Origin: a virus | Strand: one strand, 5' to 3' | IMG/VR virus record: IMGVR_UViG_3300042516_005475 | Coordinates: 166,048 to 230,047 of that record | Length of the DNA stretch: 64,000 nt | Shown: positions 32,108 through 39,603 of the stretch, piece after piece | Layout of the letters: the number at the start of each line of letters is the position of its first letter | Position numbering within the stretch: position 1 is the stretch's first letter | The notes under the pieces: generated by a model | Seen by the model: only the letters and a program-made list of their open reading frames with translations | Told to the model about the DNA's origin: nothing | The model's database searches: none | Program-made: the position numbers and the translations under genes

Positions 32108-32133
32108 AGCCCTCTGTTTCGAGGGCTTTTTTT
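32108..32133. terminator. Bidirectional terminator
   Basis: AGCCCTC (32108-32114) and GAGGGCT (32121-32127) with a T run on the plus side and an A-rich flank on the other. It sits between convergent genes ending at 32094 (+) and 32132 (-). Confidence 0.85.
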
Positions 32134-32878
32134 ATCGTCTATTAGAATTAATTGAAGATTGTACATTTCTCATAGTAGTATTTCTTCTGTTACCTACATC
32201 ACTAGACATGTTACGCAATTCATCTGCACTTAAATTACCTTGCTTTAAACGCTCTCTTTTTAGTCTCAAATCTTGCAAGTCTGCTAACATTTGTTTGTAC
32301 TTCTCTTTAATTTCTGGAGAAAGCTTAGGGTCTTTTAATTTATTGTTTATACTTGCCTCTTGTTGCGCGTATGGATCAGGCTCTTGATTAGGGGTTTGCT
32401 GGGATTGGGATTGATAAGCACTTACTGGAGTCCCGCAATTAAGGCAAAATCTATCTCCAGAGTTTAATTTAGAACCGCAGTTACCACAAAAGCCTCCTGC
32501 TTGTTGCTGTTGTTGATTCTGATTAGATCTTTGCTGTTGTTGATTCTGATTAGTCTGCTGTTGTTGATTCTGATTAGATCTTTGCTGTTGTTGATTCTGA
32601 TTAGTCTGCTGTTGAGTTGGTGTACTATTGTTCAAAGCTTCATAAGCAGCCTGTATTTTAATAAAATCATTATGAGTATCTCTCCCTGAGGTGTCAGGAT
32701 GATATTGTATAGATAATTTTCTAAAAGATTTCTTTAATTCATCTTTGGATAAATTACCAGCATTATTAATACCATATTGCTGCATTATTTGTATAGCCTC
32801 ATCTCTTGAATAAGTTTCTTCCAAAAAAATATTACTGCCAAATAAAACCTCATCAATTAAAGAGCTTAAAAGTCTCAT
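32132..32878 (-). CDS. DnaJ-domain protein with zinc ribbon and capsid-targeting-like N terminus
   Basis: 248 aa. N terminus MRLLSSLIDE/V resembles the other head-targeting peptides (Val at P1' is less usual). A J-domain spans about 23-84 with the HPD triad at residues 60-62. Then a Q/N-rich linker with near-identical QNQQQQ repeats (about 88-128), a CGNC...CLNC zinc ribbon and a charged helical tail. J-domains activate host DnaK ATPase. A packaged J-protein could recruit host chaperones on entry; this is inference. A late-type box lies upstream at 32883-32890. Confidence 0.85.
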   Translation of the reverse strand: MRLLSSLIDEVLFGSNIFLEETYSRDEAIQIMQQYGINNAGNLSKDELKKSFRKLSIQYHPDTSGRDTHNDFIKIQAAYEALNNSTPTQQQTNQNQQQQRSNQNQQQQTNQNQQQQRSNQNQQQQQAGGFCGNCGSKLNSGDRFCLNCGTPVSAYQSQSQQTPNQEPDPYAQQEASINNKLKDPKLSPEIKEKYKQMLADLQDLRLKRERLKQGNLSADELRNMSSDVGNRRNTTMRNVQSSINSNRR

Positions 32879-32882
32879 AAGA

Positions 32883-32890
32883 ATATTTAT
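32883..32890 (-). promoter_or_regulatory. Late-type promoter element (minus strand)
   Basis: ATATTTAT on the plus strand reads ATAAATAT on the minus strand, 4 nt before the ATG of the DnaJ gene. Confidence 0.6.
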
Positions 32891-32909
32891 GAAATTTTCC
32901 TAAAAAAGC

Positions 32910-32938
32910 TTGAACTGCCTGTGAAAAGTTCATATCAT
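32910..32938 (+). promoter_or_regulatory. Promoter TTGAAC-17-TATCAT
   Basis: TTGAAC 32910-32915 followed by TGCCTG in place of TTCCTG; TATCAT 32933-32938; ATG at 32947. The first 30 bases repeat 31737-31768. Confidence 0.7.
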
Positions 32939-32946
32939 AAGTAGGA

Positions 32947-33243
32947 ATGTTTAAAGAAGACGACTCCATCCAACCGTTCACTGGCTCCATCGATGCACTC
33001 CTTGAGCAATCTATGATGCTAGATCCTAATGCTATTGCTCTTCAGGTAGAAGAAGAAAAGTATAATCTGGGTATGTTGGAAATTATGCGTATGTTCGAAT
33101 GTACTTACGAAGAGGCTGAGTTCTTGTTCAATGAGGCTCAACAGCAAATGATCAAACAAGAGCTTGAGGCGCTCATCGCTGAGGGTAAAGTAAAGATCGT
33201 CGGAACCGATGAAAGTGGGAATACCCTGTATGCCTCTGCCTGA
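32947..33243 (+). CDS. Small acidic protein, function unknown
   Basis: 98 aa, acidic and helical. MFECTYEEAEFLFNEAQQQM resembles a UBA-like or helix-turn-helix segment. Followed by a TTGAGG promoter. No family assigned. Confidence 0.7.
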   Translation: MFKEDDSIQPFTGSIDALLEQSMMLDPNAIALQVEEEKYNLGMLEIMRMFECTYEEAEFLFNEAQQQMIKQELEALIAEGKVKIVGTDESGNTLYASA

Positions 33244-33261
33244 GTTTCCCGGAGAAACTTC

Positions 33262-33290
33262 TTGAGGTTCCCCACGTTCGCCTCCATAAT
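33262..33290 (+). promoter_or_regulatory. Promoter TTGAGG-17-CATAAT
   Basis: TTGAGG 33262-33267, TTCCCC, CATAAT 33285-33290; 23-nt leader to the ATPase ATG at 33314. Confidence 0.8.
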
Positions 33291-33313
33291 GTATGGGTAG
33301 TTAAGAACATCAT

Positions 33314-34222
33314 ATGGACCTCAACATTACCAAATCCGACTTCATCCGCGTTGCCGACGTCAAGATCAGCGATATCTTTTATCGCCGTCTTCAGACCGGC
33401 ATTACTAAGATCGACGAGTTCATGAGCGGTGGTTTCTTGCCTGGCTCTAGCTTTACTCTGGCTGCTTCGCCTGGTACTGGTAAGACTACTCTTATGCTGC
33501 AGATCCTTGAGTCTCTTGCTAAGCAAGGCTACAAGGTTGGTTACATCTCCGGTGAGGAGAATATTATGCAGGTTGCCTATACCTGTCAGCGTATCAAGGT
33601 TGAGAACGTTATGGTTCGCAACGAGACTAACATTAACGAGATTAAGAAGGTGATGCAAGACTTCGATCTTATCATCATTGACAGCTTTCAGTGCTTGACT
33701 GGCGATGTTAATATGAGCTCTGTTGAGCGTGAGAAGTATATCCTCAAAGAGCTGTTGCCTGAGGCTAAGTCTACTGAGTGTGTCATTGGCTTCATTATGC
33801 ATATGACTAAGGATGGTAAGAACATGAAGGGTTCTACTTTGGTTCCGCATTCTGTTGACGCTAACCTTACTCTCGATATTGACGAAGAAGGTGATGACGG
33901 CACTCGCGTTCTTGGTACTCAGAAGAATCGCTTTGGCTCTCTCAACCAGGTCAGCTTGTACATGGGTTCTACTGGTTATGACTTTGATGCCAAGATTGAG
34001 GTGTTCAATGCTGAGAAGAAGGCTGCCCCTAAGAAGGACCGCAAGGCTGCTGACATGGAGAAGATTATGAATCTCGGCAATGAGTTTACTATTGAGCAGG
34101 TTATGCCTATTGCTAACGGAGACTATTGCCGCGCTCAGTACTTGCTGCGTAACTTGCTCAGTAGCAACAAGCTGACTAAGAGCGGTCGCGGCAATGAGGC
34201 TAAGTTTCAGGTCATTAACTAA
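33314..34222 (+). CDS. RadA/Sms-like RecA-family ATPase
   Basis: 302 aa. Walker A SPGTGKTT at residues 52-59, Walker B DLIIIDS at about 116-122, and the RadA signature KNRFG at about 206-210. The RadA zinc finger and Lon-like C-terminal domain are absent; instead the end (FTIEQVMPIANGDYCRAQYLLRN) looks like a winged helix. RadA moves branches during recombination, so a role in phage recombination or replication is likely. GC-richer, high-expression codon use and its own promoter. Confidence 0.85.
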   Translation: MDLNITKSDFIRVADVKISDIFYRRLQTGITKIDEFMSGGFLPGSSFTLAASPGTGKTTLMLQILESLAKQGYKVGYISGEENIMQVAYTCQRIKVENVMVRNETNINEIKKVMQDFDLIIIDSFQCLTGDVNMSSVEREKYILKELLPEAKSTECVIGFIMHMTKDGKNMKGSTLVPHSVDANLTLDIDEEGDDGTRVLGTQKNRFGSLNQVSLYMGSTGYDFDAKIEVFNAEKKAAPKKDRKAADMEKIMNLGNEFTIEQVMPIANGDYCRAQYLLRNLLSSNKLTKSGRGNEAKFQVIN

Positions 34223-34255
34223 TCAACAATAACAAACTATAACATAACAAACTAT

Positions 34256-34657
34256 ATGAAACGTAATAACAAAGCTGGTTTTACTCTCGTTGAGCTGATG
34301 ATTAGTGTCGTTATCTTTTTCATCGTTATCTCAACCATTATTGGTATTAGTGGCATTATTATTGGCAAGAGCGACGGTAAGCGAGTTGGTACTATTACTA
34401 AATTCAGTCACAAGGGCTTGTTTGTTAAGAGCTACGAAGGCGAACTCAATATGGGTGGTTTTCGCGATCGTACTGACAGTGAAGGTAAGCATAGCGTTGT
34501 TGGCAACGTTTGGGAGTTTAGCTGCAGCAATCCTGAGGTTGCTAAGAAGTTGGATAATTTGCTTGGCAAGCAAGTCGTTATTCAGTATCATCAGAGCTTC
34601 AAAGGGTTCAAGATGGATACTAGCTATGATGTTGTTAGCGTAGAGGAAGTGAAATAA
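34256..34657 (+). CDS. Type IV prepilin-like protein with a distinct C-terminal domain
   Basis: 133 aa. Class III signal: leader MKRNNKAG, then FTLVELMISVVIFFIVIST with +5 Glu. The soluble part (GTITKFSHKGLFVKSYEGELN, GNVWEFSCS, VVIQYHQ) resembles a small beta domain found in short bacterial and plasmid/phage proteins. Second phage prepilin-like gene, in another context (after RadA and before the array). May be exported to or compete with host pilins. Confidence 0.8.
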   Translation: MKRNNKAGFTLVELMISVVIFFIVISTIIGISGIIIGKSDGKRVGTITKFSHKGLFVKSYEGELNMGGFRDRTDSEGKHSVVGNVWEFSCSNPEVAKKLDNLLGKQVVIQYHQSFKGFKMDTSYDVVSVEEVK

Positions 34658-34873
34658 ATGAGACTCAAAGAGACTGGCGAATACAAAGAGCCAATTAGTC
34701 TCAAGTATGGCCAGAGCTTGTTCGTAGATATGTGGGATAAGTATTACCTCTACGAAGAATGCTCTGGTACATCTTTTGACTTTAGATTGAATAGATACTT
34801 AGAAGATAGGTCTCGTAGTATAAATTACTTTAATTCTAACTATATTAAGATGATTATAAAATGGAATCGTTAA
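34658..34873 (+). CDS. Array gene 1
   Basis: 71 aa, first gene of the array, starting directly after the prepilin-like stop (TAAATG). More aromatic than most members; ends in a basic KMIIKWNR. Array membership is by position and size. Confidence 0.6.
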   Translation: MRLKETGEYKEPISLKYGQSLFVDMWDKYYLYEECSGTSFDFRLNRYLEDRSRSINYFNSNYIKMIIKWNR

Positions 34874-35067
34874 AGAATAAATTCTACAACGAGTTGGATC
34901 TTAAATTAAGTGCCAATTTAACTAATCGTATGGATAATAAGTTGGCAAATAATTTTTATGGTTATTTGCTAAACAAGCTCAATTATAGTTTGTATTGGCA
35001 GCTTGATTTAGTTTACTGTAATCGAATTGCTGACGAGATACACTTATCCTTAACAGATGAAAAATGA
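34861..35067 (+). CDS. Array gene 2
   Basis: 68 aa. MESLKNKFYNELDLKLSANL and YGYLLNKLNYSLYWQLDL give the family core (K-x-K..L...L...LYW-x-L). Overlaps its upstream neighbour by 13 nt. Confidence 0.7.
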   Translation: MESLKNKFYNELDLKLSANLTNRMDNKLANNFYGYLLNKLNYSLYWQLDLVYCNRIADEIHLSLTDEK

Positions 35068-35248
35068 GGCTCAAAATATGTCTATTATTCTAATGTTAGA
35101 AGACAAGTTAGTAGAAAGAGTTCGTAAAGATGTTCTCAAAAAGAGTATCAAGATAGACCCAAAAGTTGACGATCTACTTTATATTAATTTGAGTAGATCT
35201 ATTGTATCGTTAGATATACAATTAAGCGATGAGTTGATGGGATGGTAG
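35057..35248 (+). CDS. Array gene 3
   Basis: 63 aa from the overlapping ATG; an ATG at 35078 is also possible. VDDLLYINLSRSIVSLDIQL keeps the L-Y-x-x-L pattern. Confidence 0.6.
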   Translation: MKNEAQNMSIILMLEDKLVERVRKDVLKKSIKIDPKVDDLLYINLSRSIVSLDIQLSDELMGW

Positions 35249-35255
35249 AGATACT

Positions 35256-35471
35256 ATGAAAAACATGAAGGGTAAATCTATAAAAGGTAAAATGATAATG
35301 AGACAGATGGCTGTCAAAGATTCTTTCTTTAATAATATCTCTAAACAATTAGGTAGAGGGTACAAGTGGAAGATTTATATTGATTTTGGTAATGATTTGT
35401 TTATTATAGAAGAAGCTAGTGATGAGATACATAAGAGCCTTTCTATAGAAAACTACAAAAAGAAGCTATGA
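35256..35471 (+). CDS. Array gene 4
   Basis: 71 aa; very basic start (MKNMKGKSIKGKM), then FFNNISKQLGRGYKW and ASDEIHKSLS. Not overlapping upstream (7-nt gap). Confidence 0.6.
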   Translation: MKNMKGKSIKGKMIMRQMAVKDSFFNNISKQLGRGYKWKIYIDFGNDLFIIEEASDEIHKSLSIENYKKKL

Positions 35472-35665
35472 AGCCAATCAAGAAAAAATTATTTGCATTG
35501 TACTTAGATAACCGATTGTATCAGGTTTTAAGTACGCAAATGTTTTTTGATGTTCATTGGGATATTTCAGGAAAATTGTTTAATGATTTGCATGATAAAA
35601 TGTTAACGGTTAGTCAAAGAGTTGAAAATAGACTAGTCAAAGAGAGGCGAATAGGAGAAGTATGA
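35468..35665 (+). CDS. Array gene 5
   Basis: 65 aa with the common start MKPIKKKL and core LYLDNRLYQVLSTQMF. ATGA overlap with gene 4. Confidence 0.65.
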   Translation: MKPIKKKLFALYLDNRLYQVLSTQMFFDVHWDISGKLFNDLHDKMLTVSQRVENRLVKERRIGEV

Positions 35666-35880
35666 CATCCATTAAAGGCAAACTACTAGAGCCAGATAAT
35701 AATGCTCTCTATAGTCTCGATTTAATCTCTAAGATTAATAATTTGTACAATAATATTCCAAAACATATAGATGGCCTTTTTCTTTTTAGGCAGCTATCAT
35801 TGATGTTGTCAGAAGAAATTAACGATGGCTTAAAAGATGAAATCAAGAAAAGAAAACTCTCTAAAAGAAAAACTATTTAA
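35662..35880 (+). CDS. Array gene 6
   Basis: 72 aa, start MTSIKGKL; ALYSLDLISKINNLYNNI core. The EINDGLKDEIKKRK tail carries the next start codon (GATGAA, Asp-Glu). Confidence 0.65.
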   Translation: MTSIKGKLLEPDNNALYSLDLISKINNLYNNIPKHIDGLFLFRQLSLMLSEEINDGLKDEIKKRKLSKRKTI

Positions 35881-36034
35881 CAAACTGCGAATAAAATTAG
35901 AGAGTAATCTGCTCTCTACCGTCTGTTCTGATCCTATTATCATCGACAATTTCAAAATAATCAGGAGACATAATTTGAGGCTAGCAATTAGGATTCGCAA
36001 TAGTACACTTATACCATATGTATATAAAGAATAA
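35837..36034 (+). CDS. Array gene 7
   Basis: 65 aa, very basic (LKEKLFNKLRIKLESNLL), 44-nt overlap with gene 6 in the +1 frame. Confidence 0.6.
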   Translation: MKSRKENSLKEKLFNKLRIKLESNLLSTVCSDPIIIDNFKIIRRHNLRLAIRIRNSTLIPYVYKE

Positions 36035-36230
36035 AGAGTCTATAATTTGTGCATTAAATCCTGTTTTTATTTCTACTATATTGGGCAGAGCGTTGAATGT
36101 AAAAGTTGACTGTAAACTTATAAGTGCATTACACTTTGCCTTGTCTGAAGAGCTTTTAAGTAAAGTTAGGATTAATATTTCTCAAGGAATATCGGACGAA
36201 TTATATGAAGAAAAAAAGCAAATCAATTAG
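36018..36230 (+). CDS. Array gene 8
   Basis: 70 aa. LISALHFALSEELLSKVRINIS core and the ending SDELYEEKK, whose Tyr-Glu codons (TATGAA) hold the next ATG. Confidence 0.65.
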   Translation: MYIKNKESIICALNPVFISTILGRALNVKVDCKLISALHFALSEELLSKVRINISQGISDELYEEKKQIN

Positions 36231-36375
36231 TAAAAAAATTCTCCTCAATCAATTTAAGTTTCAAGATCAATTAGAAAATACAAGGCAGAAGTACTTTCAT
36301 AAAGAATTACGTATAGACTTCGAGATAAGCCTTTATAATAGGTTATATGTTCAGCTGACTTATGACTACCTGTAA
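36205..36375 (+). CDS. Array gene 9
   Basis: 56 aa (MKKKSKSISKKILLNQF..., ending QLTYDYL). FEISLYNRLYVQL is the family LY-x-x-LY-x-x-L core. Overlaps gene 8 by 26 nt and gene 10 by 14 nt. Confidence 0.65.
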   Translation: MKKKSKSISKKILLNQFKFQDQLENTRQKYFHKELRIDFEISLYNRLYVQLTYDYL

Positions 36376-36565
36376 AGTAAACATTCGTAAAGTGCTTTTA
36401 AGTCAAGTTAAAAAGCTGAAGCTTAACCTTGAAATTAATACATCTAAACGATTAGATAATAGTTTATATTGGGATCTCACTAAAAGAGAGAACCACATGT
36501 ATATTATTTTTTATCTACGTCCCAAAGCCATTTACAATGAACAGCTTAAAAAAGATTTATATTGA
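36362..36565 (+). CDS. Array gene 10
   Basis: 67 aa. VLLSQVKKLKLNLEINTS then NSLYWDLTKR, a clean LYW-x-L motif. Confidence 0.65.
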   Translation: MTTCKVNIRKVLLSQVKKLKLNLEINTSKRLDNSLYWDLTKRENHMYIIFYLRPKAIYNEQLKKDLY

Positions 36566-36728
36566 TTCACTTGAACAAAATTTATTTCGTAAGACACAAA
36601 ATACTCTTGATAGAAAGATTGTGTCTGAAATGATTAAAAATATTAATCTATCTTTAGTGTGGGCTGTGCATGATGAGCTATATATAAACCCAATTAAACG
36701 TGAAAATGTCTCTAAGATCAAAAATTAA
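36537..36728 (+). CDS. Array gene 11
   Basis: 63 aa. MNSLKKIYIDSLEQNLFRK start and INLSLVWAVHDELYINPIK core. 29-nt overlap upstream. Confidence 0.65.
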   Translation: MNSLKKIYIDSLEQNLFRKTQNTLDRKIVSEMIKNINLSLVWAVHDELYINPIKRENVSKIKN

Positions 36729-36900
36729 TCGCTCTCTGGCTAGTCCATGTACTGATGATAGATTTAAAGAACTAAACAAAATAAGCACTAAAATTATTGC
36801 CACTTTACATACTCAATTGTATAATAATATCCAACAAACATTAGATCATCAAATATTCGTGGGACTATTAGGTATAAAACATGACATCAACAAAGAATAA
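36706..36900 (+). CDS. Array gene 12
   Basis: 64 aa from the ATG at 36706 (GTG two codons earlier). ISTKIIATLHTQLYNNIQQTL core. Confidence 0.65.
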   Translation: MSLRSKINRSLASPCTDDRFKELNKISTKIIATLHTQLYNNIQQTLDHQIFVGLLGIKHDINKE

Positions 36901-37096
36901 AATTGTTAGTAGCGTTAGTCTTCACCTTGACACTTGTTTGTATAAACAAACAAATCAAAAAGATTATTTAAAATTGGTTGGTACTTTAGACGATAATTTA
37001 CATGAATTGTTACTTAATCAAATGTGCCTAAAGATTCATAGCAAACTCTTGTTTAACAGAGAAAACTTTATATACCTAAACTTTGAGGTGTTCTAG
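36881..37096 (+). CDS. Array gene 13
   Basis: 71 aa, start MTSTKNKIV; VGTLDDNLHELLLNQM core. Its 3' end is one copy of a 70-bp direct repeat; the second copy lies between genes 13 and 14. Confidence 0.65.
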   Translation: MTSTKNKIVSSVSLHLDTCLYKQTNQKDYLKLVGTLDDNLHELLLNQMCLKIHSKLLFNRENFIYLNFEVF

Positions 37097-37167
37097 CAAA
37101 TGTGCCTAGATCTTCATAACAAACTCTTATTTAACAGTGAAACCTATATACCTTAAACTTTGCGGCA
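37020..37167 (+). repeat. Imperfect direct tandem repeat, about 70 bp, two copies
   Basis: Bases 37020-37091 (AATGTGCCTAAAGATTCAT...) and 37099-37167 (AATGTGCCTAGATCTTCAT...) match along most of their length. The first copy encodes the end of gene 13; the second holds the start of gene 14 in another frame. Direct evidence of duplication inside the array. Confidence 0.8.
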
Positions 37168-37379
37168 CTCTATCTAAGTACATTAACAAACATGTTACTC
37201 TAGATAGATATTATGTCAGCCCTTATTATGGCAGCCCTTATTTTATTACCAAATATGATATTTCAAATAGTTCTTATAAACAATTGAAACATAAATTTGA
37301 TGATGAACTATTCGATGTAACCTACAACAATATTAACAATGCCATTAAGAAAGAACTGCTTAAAACTATTCATCGCTAA
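37137..37379 (+). CDS. Array gene 14
   Basis: 80 aa with a GTG start (MKPIYLKL). Contains a local repeat SPYYGSPYF, then SYKQLKHKFDDELFDVTYNNI. Longer than most because of the duplication before it. Confidence 0.55.
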   Translation: MKPIYLKLCGTLSKYINKHVTLDRYYVSPYYGSPYFITKYDISNSSYKQLKHKFDDELFDVTYNNINNAIKKELLKTIHR

Positions 37380-37545
37380 TATTTTTGAAAAGGTGAATCA
37401 TGACAACCTGAAGGATATTTGCCCTAAACTTCTCTCCGAAATTTTAGTTGACTATGAGGTCAAGGTAGCCCATAATATAGCCAATCACATAGAGTTAGCA
37501 ACCTTTAGCCATATTATTGAGGATCATGAACTCGTGCGCTGGTAA
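37339..37545 (+). CDS. Array gene 15
   Basis: 68 aa. LSEILVDYEVKVAHNIANHIEL core; 41-nt overlap upstream. Fewer family landmarks. Confidence 0.55.
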   Translation: MPLRKNCLKLFIANIFEKVNHDNLKDICPKLLSEILVDYEVKVAHNIANHIELATFSHIIEDHELVRW

Positions 37546-37714
37546 AGTATCAGTCAGAAAAGAAATTAATCGGGTGATATATAGTACTTACGCTATATCT
37601 AAGTTGACAAAATCAAAGAGAGATGTTATAGAATCAAAACTATTCTACAATACAGACTTACCCTACAATACTGTACATTGGCATTTATATCATGAGCTTA
37701 AGACAGGAAATTGA
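37526..37714 (+). CDS. Array gene 16
   Basis: 62 aa from the ATG at 37526. VSVRKEINRVIYSTYAISK, then TVHWHLYHELKTG. Confidence 0.6.
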   Translation: MNSCAGKVSVRKEINRVIYSTYAISKLTKSKRDVIESKLFYNTDLPYNTVHWHLYHELKTGN

Positions 37715-37883
37715 AATGAGAATGTTAGAGAGTAAGCGTAATATGTGTGCTCATTACACATTGAATGCTTTCTCAAATGCTAAGCCTAAAAACAAAATAG
37801 AGCAAAAAATATGGGGAGATAATTCTATTTCTGATCTTATTCAATTGCTAGAATACAATTTACGAGAACATCTATATGACTAA
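37692..37883 (+). CDS. Array gene 17
   Basis: 63 aa. MSLRQEIEMRMLESKRN and SDLIQLLEYNLREHLYD. Confidence 0.65.
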   Translation: MSLRQEIEMRMLESKRNMCAHYTLNAFSNAKPKNKIEQKIWGDNSISDLIQLLEYNLREHLYD

Positions 37884-38070
37884 ACAAAAAAGACAACCAG
37901 TAAATTTCTCTTGCTTCGATAACCTATACGTGACTTCTGAAAAGTTGTTGCTTAATTCTTTGTATTATACTTTAAATGATAACATTCAAATAAAGCTTTA
38001 TAATAACATATATAATAATTTTAATCGCAATTTAAGGACTCAACTAAAAAATGAAGGCTATCGCTCGTAA
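37876..38070 (+). CDS. Array gene 18
   Basis: 64 aa. KLLLNSLYYTLNDNIQIKLYN core; the end LRTQLKNEGYRS has Asn-Glu codons containing the next ATG. Confidence 0.7.
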   Translation: MTKQKRQPVNFSCFDNLYVTSEKLLLNSLYYTLNDNIQIKLYNNIYNNFNRNLRTQLKNEGYRS

Positions 38071-38227
38071 ATTAACTTTTTTAAATGGGACCCCTTATCG
38101 AGTTAAATGTGGTAAGAAGTTGTTCTATTATTTAGAATTAATATTTCATAAAAAATTAGGACAAGAATCTGTGAGTAGAATTAATGTACAATTAGTAAAT
38201 GAATTACTAAACAATGAAAAGCGTTAA
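38051..38227 (+). CDS. Array gene 19
   Basis: 58 aa (MKAIARKLTFLNGTPY..., ending LLNNEKR). GKKLFYYLELIFHKKLG core; the Asn-Glu codons hold the next start. Confidence 0.65.
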   Translation: MKAIARKLTFLNGTPYRVKCGKKLFYYLELIFHKKLGQESVSRINVQLVNELLNNEKR

Positions 38228-38399
38228 AATTCTAATTATAACTAATGCATTTTTTCATGCTAGTATTAGAAATGCTGTCGTCTCTAAATTAAAAGATGAA
38301 GCTATATCAGATCTAGAAGTTAAAATGTGGACTGACCTATATGGATTAATATGGTCTAATGTTTATGAACCTTTAAGCAGTGAACTCAATAAAAACTGA
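38214..38399 (+). CDS. Array gene 20
   Basis: 61 aa. DLEVKMWTDLYGLIWSNVYEP core, ending SSELNKN. Confidence 0.65.
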   Translation: MKSVKILIITNAFFHASIRNAVVSKLKDEAISDLEVKMWTDLYGLIWSNVYEPLSSELNKN

Positions 38400-38553
38400 A
38401 ATAACTAATAAAGTACTTTATCATTGGAGTATAAAGTATAATAAGATTCTCTCATCTGATGCTCTCATTAGTTATTGGAGAAATAATCCATTTGCCTTTG
38501 TTAACGATGCCTTGTTCGTTGGCTTAAATGATAAACAAAATGAAGAAATCTGA
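38380..38553 (+). CDS. Array gene 21
   Basis: 57 aa with GTG start (V/M-NSIKTEITNKVLYHWS...). Overlaps both neighbours. GTG start and size make it slightly less certain. Confidence 0.55.
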   Translation: MNSIKTEITNKVLYHWSIKYNKILSSDALISYWRNNPFAFVNDALFVGLNDKQNEEI

Positions 38554-38770
38554 TAACATCAAGAAACAACTACAAGGGTTTAAAGACACAATCTACAAGG
38601 TCTACTACATGAAACAAACATCTTCTTTCAATAGGTGTATTGACTTATATGGTGAACTCAGCCATAATCTTAACAGCAATTTAACTAATCACACTGAGAG
38701 GCAATTAAAAAATGAAAGAAGAAACGCACATTTTAAAACTGGAAAAAGAGCGCAGAAGGCTCTATACTAG
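38528..38770 (+). CDS. Array gene 22
   Basis: 80 aa, start possibly at 38540. YGELSHNLNSNLTNHTERQL then KNERRNAHF; the Asn-Glu codons hold the next ATG, so the tail extends 59 nt into the next gene. Confidence 0.6.
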   Translation: MINKMKKSDNIKKQLQGFKDTIYKVYYMKQTSSFNRCIDLYGELSHNLNSNLTNHTERQLKNERRNAHFKTGKRAQKALY

Positions 38771-38894
38771 AATAAACAATAGCTGTGGAGTAGTTACAGC
38801 TATGTTGCAAACACCCTTTTATTATAAAGAGCTCTATCAACCAATAGAATTTGCAATGATCATAGAGAATGAATTAGAAAATGAAATCGATTAG
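38712..38894 (+). CDS. Array gene 23
   Basis: 60 aa, starts within the extended tail of gene 22. FYYKELYQPIEFAMIIENELENEID: the Asn-Glu codons carry the next start. Confidence 0.6.
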   Translation: MKEETHILKLEKERRRLYTRINNSCGVVTAMLQTPFYYKELYQPIEFAMIIENELENEID

Positions 38895-39066
38895 ACTAAA
38901 AATGATAGTTAAAATGCACTTCAGCAGAGATACTCGAATTAAAATTACTCCTGAAACTGTAGAAAAACTATACAACCCCTTATGGGCTAATCTACAAGTT
39001 AACATCTCACGAAATTTAGCCAATAAATTGATATTCAAAAATATTTTAGAAGACTATGAAAAATAA
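38881..39066 (+). CDS. Array gene 24
   Basis: 61 aa. MKSIRLKMIVKMHFSRDTRI start, LYNPLWANLQVNISRNLANKL core. Confidence 0.7.
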   Translation: MKSIRLKMIVKMHFSRDTRIKITPETVEKLYNPLWANLQVNISRNLANKLIFKNILEDYEK

Positions 39067-39238
39067 AGAGGTTCTCCATAAAATGAATGAGCAACGCAAT
39101 TGGGCTATTGGTAGATGCAATCCTATTATTGATAAAATTATTAACCGAGAGATTTTACTAAATAGTTTTGTAGATTTTAGTTTTCAAATGCGGTCGCTTA
39201 ATGTTAATGTAATGAGAGATTTGTTAAATGAAACCTAA
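39056..39238 (+). CDS. Array gene 25
   Basis: 60 aa. IINREILLNSFVDFSFQMRSL core, ends DLLNET (Asn-Glu holds the next ATG). Confidence 0.65.
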   Translation: MKNKEVLHKMNEQRNWAIGRCNPIIDKIINREILLNSFVDFSFQMRSLNVNVMRDLLNET

Positions 39239-39419
39239 AACCCTCAGATTTAAAATACAAGATCAAATCAATGATAGCTTCTGTACTACCCGAACTCTGG
39301 GCAGAAACGATAAGTGGGAAGAATTAGATAGTACTTTGTTATTTTTCTTATATTATGAGTTAGAGCATATTATTCAGCATTCTTTATCAGAGGAGTTAAA
39401 TGAAGCCAAAATATCTTAG
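39228..39419 (+). CDS. Array gene 26
   Basis: 63 aa, start MKPKTLRFKIQDQI; TLLFFLYYELEHIIQHSLSEEL core and LNEAK end. Confidence 0.7.
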   Translation: MKPKTLRFKIQDQINDSFCTTRTLGRNDKWEELDSTLLFFLYYELEHIIQHSLSEELNEAKIS

Positions 39420-39603
39420 ACACAAAATAAACGAGAAATTACATGCTCATCGTTTTAGAATCATTTTACATGAGCAAATAATAGATTTGTCTAGGCAAGA
39501 TTTATATAGAAAGTTAGCTAACCCATTGTATGATAATAGCCTTGAGGATACAATAGGGTGGGAATTGAGAAAACAAATAAAGAATGAAATCAAAAAACAT
39601 TAG
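39400..39603 (+). CDS. Array gene 27
   Basis: 67 aa, about 60% identical to gene 28: R(H/Q)KI.E.L....FRI.L.EQIIDL and KLANPLY.NSLED. A recent tandem duplication. The (K/L)NE end holds the next start. Confidence 0.75.
   Translation: MKPKYLRHKINEKLHAHRFRIILHEQIIDLSRQDLYRKLANPLYDNSLEDTIGWELRKQIKNEIKKH

Noticed and set aside
32501-32689. 62-codon Leu/Ile-rich plus-strand frame
   Set aside because: Antisense of the Q/N repeat (CAA/CAG read as TTG/CTG) in the DnaJ gene.
33173-33850. 225-codon minus-strand open frame opposite the RadA-like gene
   Set aside because: The plus strand carries Walker A/B and KNRFG motifs; the antisense frame is an artefact of codon bias in highly expressed genes.
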